Part shown: piece after piece, positions 1-5,647 of the stretch | How positions within the stretch are numbered: the stretch's first letter is position 1 | Layout: the number at the start of each line of letters is the position of its first letter | From: Rhodobacterales bacterium 34-62-10 | GTDB taxonomy: Bacteria > Pseudomonadota > Alphaproteobacteria > Rhodobacterales > Rhodobacteraceae | Direction of reading: 5' to 3' | Length of the DNA: 7,202 nt | Assembly: GCA_002282555.1 (NCBI GenBank) | Contig: NCJR01000012.1 | Location: forward strand, 15,164-22,365 | Program-made: the position numbers and the translations under genes | The notes under the pieces: model-generated | Databases searched by the model: none | What the model was told of the DNA's origin: nothing | Seen by the model: only the letters and a program-made list of their open reading frames with translations

Positions 1-658
1 CTTCCTGCTCGGCATGGCGCTGGTGGTGATCGTTATGGCGGCCATGCGCCTGTCGGATCCGATCGCGTTGCCGACCGGCCCGATGTTGCTAGCCGCTGCC
101 GGCGGGCTGGTGACCGAGTTCATATCGCTGGGGCTGATCTGGAAGCAAAGCAAGAGCGACCTCAACGTGAAGGGTGCGTTGTGGCATATCATCCAGACCT
201 TCGTCGGCAGCCTCCTGATCATCGTCACCGCATTGGTGATCAAGTTCACGGGCTTCCTGCTTATCGACCCGATCCTCGGCATGGCGTTCGGCTTTGTGCT
301 GCTCTGGGCAAGCTGGGGTATCCTGCGCGACTCCATGCACCTGCTGATGGAGGGTACGCCGGCCGATGTCAGCCTTCCGGAGGTCACGCAGGCACTCGAG
401 TCCCTCGACGGGGTGGCCGACGCGCACCACGTTCACGCCTGGGCCCTGACCAGCGGGAAGCACGTCTTTTCCGGTCACCTGCGGGTGCAAGAGGGCGCCG
501 AGCCACAGGGGGTACTCAAGGCAGCGCACGGCATGCTGCGTGACCGCTTCGGCTTCTTCTTCGTGACTCTTCAGGTTGAGGACCGGTGCCTCGATGAAAG
601 CGGTGCCGAGATGATCGACATCACCCGTGCGCCAACCACCGAAAGGACCACGACTTGA
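1..658 (+). CDS. Cation diffusion facilitator (CDF) family transporter, 3' part only
   Basis: The reading frame is open from the window's left edge (first full codon at base 2), so the N-terminus lies outside; about 218 residues are visible. CDF proteins are inner-membrane antiporters that export divalent metals such as Zn, Cd or Co. Visible are the later membrane helices, including the run before IDPILG and its following helix, then the cytosolic C-terminal domain with the conserved block HVHAWALTSGKH and further strand GHLRV. The motif LLMEGTP marks the junction to that domain, as is usual. One oddity: helix 5 normally carries H/DxxxD metal ligands, but here the block reads WHIIQTFVGS, so the His is present and the Asp is Thr. 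It overlaps the next gene by 3 bases and presumably shares its transcript. Family assignment is firm; the substrate is unknown. Confidence 0.9.
   Translation, partial: FLLGMALVVIVMAAMRLSDPIALPTGPMLLAAAGGLVTEFISLGLIWKQSKSDLNVKGALWHIIQTFVGSLLIIVTALVIKFTGFLLIDPILGMAFGFVLLWASWGILRDSMHLLMEGTPADVSLPEVTQALESLDGVADAHHVHAWALTSGKHVFSGHLRVQEGAEPQGVLKAAHGMLRDRFGFFFVTLQVEDRCLDESGAEMIDITRAPTTERTTT
642..647 (+). promoter_or_regulatory. Ribosome binding site supporting a TTG start
   Basis: AAAGGA lies 7 bases upstream of the TTG at 655. It is inside the last codons of the CDF gene and is the main reason for choosing TTG; the next in-frame Met is about 60 residues further in, past a well-formed N-terminal region. 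Confidence 0.55.
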
Positions 659-1434
659 CCGGCCCCGCGACCCAATCCGTCCCATCGCTTCGCCTTCGAC
701 TGGCGCGCCGGATCATCCGGCTTGTCACCAGGCGAGCCGCGCGCAAAGGGCTGGCCGACAACCTTCTTACATATGTGGACGGAACGCAAACCCGTTGGCT
801 CGATCCCGAGATCGCGCGGTTCCTTGAGGCGATGGACAGCGAGGTGCTCCGCTTGCGGGCGCGGGCGGATTTCGTCGCGCTCCCTGGTCTTGGCAACAGG
901 GTGATGGTCGAATTCGCCGTGTGGACCACAGCCGCCGACCGCAGCCTGCGCCATCTCGGCGTGACGCCCGAGACCGCGCGCCGAGTGGTGGCCGACCTCG
1001 GATGGGACGTCTACCGCCGGATGCTGCGGCTGAGTTCGCTGCCCGCGCGGCTGGTCACGCGCGACCCGGGGCGGAGACTGCGCTGGACGATCCGCGCGCT
1101 GCTGTATTTCCCGTTCAATGCTCCGGGTGCGCCCGGTTATGCCGTGGAGACCCGGCGCGACGGCGACGACATTCTCACACATTTCACCTGCTGCCCGCCA
1201 CAGAGCCTCGTGCGTCGGCTGGCCGAGATCGACGACGACCCCGATACGCTCGAAGCATTCCGGCAAAGTTGGTGCACCTATGATTGGCCGGGCGCTGATC
1301 TGATCGCGGGCGACGGAGTACGCGGTCATTATCGCAGGCGCCGGACGTTGTCGCATGGGGATGACGTCTGCGACATGTGTTGGGCAGCGCGGTCGCAACG
1401 GCAAGAGACCGCGCCACATGCTCCGAAGAAATAA
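655..1434 (+). CDS. L-2-amino-thiazoline-4-carboxylic acid (ATC) hydrolase-family protein
   Basis: A 259-residue soluble protein. The overall pattern matches the ATC hydrolase family as I know it: a helical Arg-rich N-terminal half, a central 'THFTCCPPQSLVRRLAE' segment, and a C-terminal 'RRRRTLSHGDDVCDMC' segment that resembles the family's usual GxxxCDFRF ending. The best known member opens the thiazoline ring of ATC to N-carbamoyl-L-cysteine, a step in cysteine formation; whether this protein does so is not shown. Cysteines stand out at 179-180 (vicinal pair), 207, 239 and 242 (CxxC) and could bind soft metals or act on thiols. The TTG start overlaps the CDF stop and the EamA gene follows after one base, so it is translationally coupled on both sides. 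No signal peptide or membrane helix is evident. An organomercurial lyase was considered and does not fit. Family call moderate, function open. Confidence 0.6.
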   Translation: MTGPATQSVPSLRLRLARRIIRLVTRRAARKGLADNLLTYVDGTQTRWLDPEIARFLEAMDSEVLRLRARADFVALPGLGNRVMVEFAVWTTAADRSLRHLGVTPETARRVVADLGWDVYRRMLRLSSLPARLVTRDPGRRLRWTIRALLYFPFNAPGAPGYAVETRRDGDDILTHFTCCPPQSLVRRLAEIDDDPDTLEAFRQSWCTYDWPGADLIAGDGVRGHYRRRRTLSHGDDVCDMCWAARSQRQETAPHAPKK

Positions 1435-1435
1435 C

Positions 1436-2371
1436 ATGCGCATCGTTCTTCTACTCGTCCTGATCACCGTCTCCGAAGCCACGATCGGCGTCTTCGTCAA
1501 GCTGACCGGGGATGCGATCCCGATCCAGACGTTGAATTTCTACGCACTGAGCTTTGCAGCCGCGTTCCTGGCAATGGCCATCCCGCACGCGACCGGACGC
1601 CCTCTGCGGTTTCCCCGTGGCAACGTGAAGGACACGGTCATTATCGGGGCGCTCATCGCCGCGCAGATCAGCGTCTTCAACTATGCGATGACGCTCGTGC
1701 CGATCGCCAATGCCGTGGTGTTCTGGAGCGTGGCCCCCTTCTTCGTGTTCATCTTCTCGGCCCTGTTCCTCGGCGAGCCCGCGAAGAAAAGCTATATGCT
1801 GATCTTCGGGCTCGCGCTGACAGGCATCGTGCTGGCCAGGCCGCTGGCGGGCGGCGAGTGGTTTGGCAACCTCGTCGCGCTCAGCACCGGGGCGATCTAT
1901 GCCGGAATGGTCACATACATGCGCCATGAAGGACGCGAGGAGGCGGGCAACGATATCTTCTGGTCGATGGCGGCCGGGGCGATCCTGCTGTCGCCGGCGC
2001 TGGTTCTCGCCGGGCCGGGCGAGATCGGCAGGTTCAATGCCTATCCCGCCCTGAGCCTTTCGCTGCCGGTGATGCTGTGGCCGGTCTGCCTCGGCGTCGT
2101 CTCGACGGGGTTCGCCTATTTCGGGATTTCGCTGGTGCTCAAGAAGATCTCGGCGAACATCTATTCGCTGGTCGATATTATCGTCTCGCCGATCGTGGCG
2201 GCGACTCTGGGATCCCTTGTCTTTAGCGAAGTTCCAACGCAGGGCATGATCCTTGGTGGCGGATTGTTGCTCCTGTCCGGTTTCTGGCTGACGCGCGAGA
2301 TGAGCCGCGGCAAGGAAACCGCCGCCGTCCACCCTTGCCAATGCGAGCGAATGAATGCATTTGGTGCCTGA
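1436..2371 (+). CDS. EamA/DMT superfamily transporter
   Basis: A 311-residue membrane protein with about ten hydrophobic helices in two EamA repeats. The first repeat has the typical 'FNYAMTLVPIANAVVF' and 'SALFLGEPAKK' blocks. The second repeat ends with 'ISANIYSLVDIIVSPIVAATLGSLVFSEVPT'. These proteins usually export or exchange small metabolites (amino acids, nucleotide precursors, organic cations) across the inner membrane; the substrate cannot be told. I chose ATG 1436, one base after the upstream stop, because the first helix begins directly there and AAGAA precedes it; ATG at 1418 or 1355 would add a polar Arg-rich extension overlapping the previous gene. After the last helix comes a cytosolic tail with a Cys-Gln-Cys motif (bases 2336-2344), which is not a normal EamA feature. 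Its place between an ATC hydrolase-like gene and metal-binding genes suggests a cargo linked to the same process. Confidence 0.9.
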   Translation: MRIVLLLVLITVSEATIGVFVKLTGDAIPIQTLNFYALSFAAAFLAMAIPHATGRPLRFPRGNVKDTVIIGALIAAQISVFNYAMTLVPIANAVVFWSVAPFFVFIFSALFLGEPAKKSYMLIFGLALTGIVLARPLAGGEWFGNLVALSTGAIYAGMVTYMRHEGREEAGNDIFWSMAAGAILLSPALVLAGPGEIGRFNAYPALSLSLPVMLWPVCLGVVSTGFAYFGISLVLKKISANIYSLVDIIVSPIVAATLGSLVFSEVPTQGMILGGGLLLLSGFWLTREMSRGKETAAVHPCQCERMNAFGA

Positions 2372-2390
2372 AATGGAAGGATAAATCGAG

Positions 2391-2585
2391 ATGAAGTTCT
2401 ACGTGCCCGACATGAGTTGCGGTCATTGCACGGCGGCCATCGAAAAGGCGCTCAAGGCGATCGACCCGAATGCCACGGTAGATACAGACCTGACATCGAA
2501 GACCGTCACGGTTGCGTCCGCCAAGGATGCCACTGCATTACAGGTCGCCCTCAAGGAGGCCGACTACCCCGCAACTCCGGCTTGA
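2391..2585 (+). CDS. Heavy-metal-associated (HMA) domain protein, CopZ-like metallochaperone
   Basis: A 64-residue single HMA domain with no signal peptide, so cytosolic. The metal site is MSCGHC, with Cys10 and Cys13 in the usual MxCxxC setting; the following AAIEKALKAID helix, the 'VDTDLTSKTVTV' strand pair and the final 'LKEADYPA' complete the beta-alpha-beta fold. Family members bind Cu(I) or other soft metals and pass them to a pump, a regulator or another chaperone. It lies 19 bases after the EamA stop, with GGAAGG at 2375-2380 as a likely ribosome binding site, and should be on the same transcript. No P-type ATPase partner is in view. Metal identity (Cu(I), Hg(II) or other) is not determined. 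Confidence 0.9.
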   Translation: MKFYVPDMSCGHCTAAIEKALKAIDPNATVDTDLTSKTVTVASAKDATALQVALKEADYPATPA

Positions 2586-2652
2586 TGAACTCTATGTGAA
2601 ATCTTTAACGAATAGCCGTCAAAACCGAACAGGATTGGAGCTGGAAATACGC

Positions 2653-3108
2653 ATGAACAGACGAGAATTCATTGTCGCGGGCGGCGCTGCCGCCGGGCTG
2701 CCCGGTGTGGTCCACACTCAGTCACTCGCACCGCGCGTCGAGGTCTACAAATCGCCAACCTGCGGATGCTGCTCGGCCTGGATCGAGCATATGGAGCGCG
2801 CCGGCTTCGTCGTGGACGCACGCAATGTCGACCAAGACGCCCTGTATGCGTTCAAGGCGCAATCCGGGATCACGCCCAACCTGGCCTCGTGCCATACGGC
2901 GCTCGTAGATGGGTATGTCATTGAGGGCCATGTGCCGGCTGCAGATGTCGAACGACTGCTCGCCGAACGTCCCGAAGCCATCGGCCTGTCGGTTCCCGGT
3001 ATGCCGATCGGCTCACCTGGCATGGAGATGGGCAACCAGCGTGATGCGTTCGAGACACTGTTGCTGCTGAAAGACAGCTCTACCGAGATCTTCGAGCGAC
3101 ATGCCTGA
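2653..3108 (+). CDS. DUF411 metal-binding protein (CopG-like), Tat-exported
   Basis: A 151-residue protein starting at ATG 2653 behind GGAG (2636-2639). The N-terminus MNRREFIVAGGAAAG has the twin Arg, Phe and a hydrophobic stretch of a Tat signal, so it probably folds in the cytoplasm and acts in the periplasm. The mature part shows the DUF411 pattern: 'VYKSPTCGCCSAW' with Cys37, Cys39 and Cys40, then Cys80-His81, 'EGHVPA' with His93, and the C-terminal 'GLSVPGMPIGSPGMEMG' block. A characterised family member, Pseudomonas aeruginosa CopG, binds a copper cluster with such cysteines in a thioredoxin-like fold. Here it follows the HMA gene by 67 bases, pairing a cytosolic and a periplasmic soft-metal binder. 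It is the last gene of the left cluster and faces merA. Family sure; role in copper handling inferred. Confidence 0.9.
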   Translation: MNRREFIVAGGAAAGLPGVVHTQSLAPRVEVYKSPTCGCCSAWIEHMERAGFVVDARNVDQDALYAFKAQSGITPNLASCHTALVDGYVIEGHVPAADVERLLAERPEAIGLSVPGMPIGSPGMEMGNQRDAFETLLLLKDSSTEIFERHA

Positions 3109-3188
3109 ACGAGACGGTTGGGGTGACAGATGACTCGTCTCAGAGTACTCTACGCCCTTCGTGATTTGAACGCTCGTACAGCACTGCT
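3109..3188. other. Convergent junction between DUF411 gene and merA
   Basis: Both neighbouring genes end here. GAGACG (3111-3116) and CGTCTC (3136-3141) form a 6 bp inverted repeat with a 19-base loop, next to the perfect palindrome AGAGTACTCT (3142-3151). No T-run follows on either strand, so a normal intrinsic terminator is not supported. No coding content is evident. Confidence 0.3.
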
Positions 3189-4613
3189 TCACCCTGCGCA
3201 GCACGACAGCTTCGCGACATCCATTTCGAATGTCTGCGCGGCGAGCCTCACGCCCTCGACCGTGGTGAGGTAGGGGAAGATTGTCTCGCCTAAAGCCCTC
3301 GTCGTCATGCCGAACTTGATTGCCATCACGAGCGTCTGGACACTGTCTGCCCCCTCCGGCGCCATGATCACGCCGCCGAGAAGCCGGTCGCTCGCCCGGT
3401 CCGCGACCAGCTTGATCAGCCCGCGCGTGTCGCGGGCGGCGAGCGCACGGGGGACATTCTCGAGCGCGAGCACGCTGGTCTTGACGTCATATCCGGCATC
3501 ACGCGCCTGCGCCTCGGTCGGCCCGACGCCCGCCACCTGCGGATCGGTGAACACGACCCAGGGCATCGCGGCGTTGTCGTAACGCTCCGCCCCGCCCAGC
3601 ACGGCGTTGCGGGCTGCGAGCTTGGCGCCATAGGCGGCCATGTAGACGAACTGGTCGCGGTCCGTGACATCACCCGCGGCAAAGATCCCGGGCTTCGTGG
3701 TCTGCATGTCGTCGCCAACCCGGATCGCACCGCGTGCATCGGTCTCGACGCCAATTTCGGCGAGGCCCAGCCCCTCGGTGTTGGGTGTGCGTCCCGTGGT
3801 CAGGACGAGGCGGTCGGCCGTCAGGTCGAGCTCCGCGCCGTCCACCGACACGGTCAGCGCCGCAAGGTCACCGTCGCGCCGCGCGGCGTGATAGGTTGCG
3901 CCATCGAGGACCGTGACACTCTCGGCGCGCAAGACCTCGGTGAGCGCTTCGGACACCTTCGGCTCGGTGCGCGGCAACAGGCGCGAGCGGCAGACGATGG
4001 TCACCTCGGTGCCCATCCGCGCCATCATCTGGGCGAGTTCGACGCCGATATAGCCGCCGCCGAGAAAGATCAGGCTCTCGGGCAACTGGTCCAGCTCCAG
4101 CAGCGACGTGCTGTCGAGCGTCGGGGCGTCCTGGATCCCGGGGATGTCGGGCGCGGCGGGCCGGTCGCCCGTGGCGACGATGACCCTCGGAGCCGTGATC
4201 TTGCGACCGCCGACCTCGACCCCGCCGGGGATGAGCCGCGCCGGACCCTCATCAATGTAAGCGACACCGTCGTAGTCGGGCAGCAGGTCGGCATATTTCT
4301 TCTGCCGCAGCGTCGAGACGAGATCGTCCTTGGCCGCAATCAGCGCAGCCCAGCCCGCGACCCGCGCCTCACCGTGCAGGCCCGGAAACCGGGACGCCGC
4401 CCGCGCACCGTGCAGGGCCTCGGCGGCCCGGATCATCGTCTTGGAGGGCACGCAGCCCACGTTCACGCAGGTGCCGCCGATGGTGCCGTGCCCGATCAGC
4501 GCGACGCGCTTGCCGCCCTCGGCGGCGGTTATCGCGGCCGAGAACCCGGCCGATCCGGCACCGATCACGGCAACGTCGAACTCACTCTTGGGCGCGCAGC
4601 AATCGTCTCTCAT
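3189..4613 (-). CDS. merA: Mercuric reductase
   Basis: A 474-residue cytosolic flavoprotein that reduces Hg(II) to volatile Hg(0) using NAD(P)H. In order: FAD site VIGAGSAG (16-23); redox-active pair in GGTCVNVGCVPSK (Cys49, Cys54); pyridine nucleotide site GGGYIG (185-190); second FAD motif FAAGDV (311-316); FPYLTTVEG (Tyr448), where related disulfide reductases have the His-Glu pair; and the C-terminal vicinal Cys471-Cys472 in KLSCCAG, which hands Hg(II) to the active site. It is the short form, lacking the N-terminal HMA domain of Tn501 MerA, but an extra vicinal Cys pair sits at residues 5-6. I chose ATG 4613, 4 bases after the merF stop, because MRDDCCAPK leads straight into the first strand; ATG 4625 or 4667 would run into merF. 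It ends the mer operon. Confidence 0.97.
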   Translation of the reverse strand: MRDDCCAPKSEFDVAVIGAGSAGFSAAITAAEGGKRVALIGHGTIGGTCVNVGCVPSKTMIRAAEALHGARAASRFPGLHGEARVAGWAALIAAKDDLVSTLRQKKYADLLPDYDGVAYIDEGPARLIPGGVEVGGRKITAPRVIVATGDRPAAPDIPGIQDAPTLDSTSLLELDQLPESLIFLGGGYIGVELAQMMARMGTEVTIVCRSRLLPRTEPKVSEALTEVLRAESVTVLDGATYHAARRDGDLAALTVSVDGAELDLTADRLVLTTGRTPNTEGLGLAEIGVETDARGAIRVGDDMQTTKPGIFAAGDVTDRDQFVYMAAYGAKLAARNAVLGGAERYDNAAMPWVVFTDPQVAGVGPTEAQARDAGYDVKTSVLALENVPRALAARDTRGLIKLVADRASDRLLGGVIMAPEGADSVQTLVMAIKFGMTTRALGETIFPYLTTVEGVRLAAQTFEMDVAKLSCCAG

Positions 4614-4617
4614 GAAA

Positions 4618-4850
4618 TCATCCATCCGTTTGCGTGGTTTGCCGCCGCTGCCTGCGCCAGACGGCATAGGCGGTCAGCCCAATGAAGAACGCCAGCGCGG
4701 GCAGCAGCACATAGTCGAGCCAACCCAGCCAGGCCGACAGGCCCACGGCGCCCAAAAGCACGACGAGCACCGGCGTGAAGCAGCAGAGCGCCGCGATGAC
4801 GTGCCGACGACACCTGTCGCGATCAGCTTGCGGTCGGTCTGCTCGGTCAT
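4618..4850 (-). pseudogene. merF: Mercury transporter MerF, disrupted by a one-base frameshift
   Basis: Read from ATG 4850, the frame gives MTEQTDRKLIATGVVGT and then leaves the MerF sequence. Adding one base next to position 4800/4801 restores a 77-residue protein with two membrane helices: 'VIAALCCFTPVLVVLLGAVG' and 'WLDYVLLPALAFFIGLTAYA', ending at TGA 4618-4620. This matches MerF, an inner-membrane Hg(II) importer, including the first vicinal Cys pair in ALCCFTPV. The usual second pair near the C-terminus is absent; the tail is RRQRRQTTQTDG. No start codon exists in the helix-coding frame between the merP stop and the first helix, so internal rescue would lose that helix. It lies 4 bases after merP and 4 before merA. 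No slippery sequence is apparent. A sequencing or assembly error is the main alternative. Confidence 0.88.
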
Positions 4851-4854
4851 CCCG

Positions 4855-5160
4855 TCAGCCCGAGACGCGCGCCGGATAGCCTGCATTGGCCGACGCGGTC
4901 GCGATGGCCTCGGCGCTGGTCGCGGCGGTGTCGAAGACGACCGTGGCGGTGCGCGCCTCGAAGTCGATCTCGACGGCGCGCACGCCATCGACGCTTTCCA
5001 TCGCGCGCTTCACCGTCACGGGGCAGAGCGCGCAGGTCATGTTGTCGACCGCGAAGGTGACGGTCTGCTCGGCGGCGACGGTCTGCGCGGCGACCGGGAT
5101 GGCGGTGACGGGCGCAACAGCGGTCAGGCCGAACAGGGCAAGGGCAAGGATCTTCTTCAT
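4855..5160 (-). CDS. merP: Periplasmic mercury-binding protein
   Basis: A 101-residue periplasmic Hg(II) carrier that passes the ion to MerT. It has a Sec signal peptide (KK, then hydrophobic LALALFGLTAVAPVTA, with likely cleavage near PVAA-Q, residue 25). One HMA domain follows: NMTCALCPVTV with Cys43 and Cys46, then 'VEIDFEARTATVVFD' and the 'NAGYPA' ending. Length is close to other MerP proteins with leader. AAAGGAGA within the 18-base gap after merT gives a strong ribosome binding site, and the gene ends 4 bases before merF, so translation is coupled. Confidence 0.95.
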   Translation of the reverse strand: MKKILALALFGLTAVAPVTAIPVAAQTVAAEQTVTFAVDNMTCALCPVTVKRAMESVDGVRAVEIDFEARTATVVFDTAATSAEAIATASANAGYPARVSG

Positions 5161-5178
5161 AAGGGTCTCCTTTCGGGA

Positions 5179-5568
5179 TCAGTAGAGAAGCGGGGCCCAC
5201 CAGTCGATGGTGAGCGCGGCGACGACGAGGATCAGGGACGCCCAGAGCGCGGTTTTGGTGATCCAAGCCGAGGATGGGCGCGCACAGTAGGAACCGGGCT
5301 CGCAGACGTTCGGCTTGCGGAAATACACCTGCCGGAAACCCGCCCCGATGAAGCCGAGCGCGATCACGGCGAAGATCGGCTTGTAAGGCTCCAGCGCCGT
5401 CAGGTTGCCGATCCAGGCCCCCGAGATGCCGAGGGTTAGCAGGACTAGCGGCCCGATGCAGCAGGCCGAGGCGAAGAACGCGCCCATCACCCCGCCCGCC
5501 GCGAGCCAGCCCTTTCGGGCCGGGCGATCCGCTTCGGAGTTGTCAGCTCTGTCGTCTGTCAGCGCCAT
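5179..5568 (-). CDS. merT: Mercuric ion transporter MerT
   Basis: A 129-residue inner-membrane protein that takes Hg(II) from MerP into the cytoplasm. It has a charged N-terminal stretch, then three helices: 'WLAAGGVMGAFFASACCIGP' with the vicinal Cys36-Cys37, a second around 'IFAVIALGFIGAGF', and a third around 'TALWASLILVVAALTI'. The cytosolic loop between helices 2 and 3 has the second Cys pair, Cys89 and Cys95, in VCEPGSYCARP. ATG 5568 is chosen because AGGAGGT lies 7 bases upstream; a longer frame to 5649 would run through the promoter. It is the first gene of the operon, directly behind the MerR-type promoter. With merF broken it is probably the only intact importer here. Confidence 0.95.
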   Translation of the reverse strand: MALTDDRADNSEADRPARKGWLAAGGVMGAFFASACCIGPLVLLTLGISGAWIGNLTALEPYKPIFAVIALGFIGAGFRQVYFRKPNVCEPGSYCARPSSAWITKTALWASLILVVAALTIDWWAPLLY

Positions 5569-5575
5569 GTCGCGC

Positions 5576-5582
5576 ACCTCCT
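5576..5582 (-). promoter_or_regulatory. Strong ribosome binding site of merT
   Basis: AGGAGGT on the minus strand, 7 bases before ATG 5568. It fixes the merT start against the longer frame opening at 5649. Confidence 0.8.
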
Positions 5583-5593
5583 CTCGTCCGTGG

Positions 5594-5621
5594 TTGAAGG
5601 AAGGTGTAAGGTCTGTAGTAA
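5594..5621 (+). promoter_or_regulatory. Possible merR promoter
   Basis: TTGAAG (5594-5599) and TAGTAA (5616-5621) are separated by 16 bases and point to merR. The -10 element overlaps the dyad, so MerR would repress its own gene, as is known for mer operons. Match to consensus is only fair. Confidence 0.35.
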
Positions 5622-5633
5622 CTACAGGCTCAA
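5603..5633 (-). promoter_or_regulatory. MerR-controlled merT promoter and operator
   Basis: On the minus strand TTGAGC (5633-5628) is the -35 element and TACACC (5608-5603) the probable -10, with a 19 bp spacer. The spacer begins with a perfect 15 bp dyad, CTGTAG-TTA-CTACAG (5627-5613). An overlong 19-20 bp spacer filled by a dyad is the mark of MerR-family promoters, where the metal-bound regulator untwists the DNA so RNA polymerase can use both elements. The -10 element is weak, in keeping with a tightly regulated promoter. The dyad also resembles the general heavy-metal MerR-type operator (Cd/Pb/Zn), so it does not by itself prove mercury specificity. Confidence 0.8.
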
Positions 5634-5647
5634 GAGGAAACCTGCCC

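Noticed and set aside
655..1434. Organomercurial lyase (MerB) hidden in the left cluster
   Set aside because: The sequence lacks the MerB layout and its Cys-Asp-Cys catalytic arrangement; the C-terminal pattern fits the ATC hydrolase family better.
571..2341. Long minus-strand open frames (571-1500 and 1451-2341) opposite the ATC hydrolase-like and EamA genes
   Set aside because: The plus-strand products have family patterns and membrane helices, while these are charged, His/Arg-rich shadows.
2582..2610. Separate promoter for the DUF411 gene (TTGATG, 17 bases, TTAACG)
   Set aside because: The -10 match is poor and the -35 lies in the stop region of the HMA gene; read-through from upstream is enough.
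3120..3160. Transposon terminal inverted repeat starting GGGGTGACAGA
   Set aside because: It resembles only the first few bases of Tn3-family ends, and no matching inverted copy was found beyond merR or at the right end.
3888..4685. Long open frame on the plus strand across merA (265 codons)
   Set aside because: It is antisense to a fully conserved MerA; its product is Arg/Asp/Gly-rich low-complexity, as expected from GC-rich antisense frames.
4795..4805. Programmed ribosomal frameshift in merF
   Set aside because: No slippery heptamer or stimulatory structure is apparent at the break, and MerF is not known to use frameshifting; a mutation or read error is simpler.
4330..5439. Open frame of 369 codons on the plus strand across merA, merF, merP and merT
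   Set aside because: It is antisense to several clear genes with motifs, and the translation is a charged low-complexity string with no recognisable domain.
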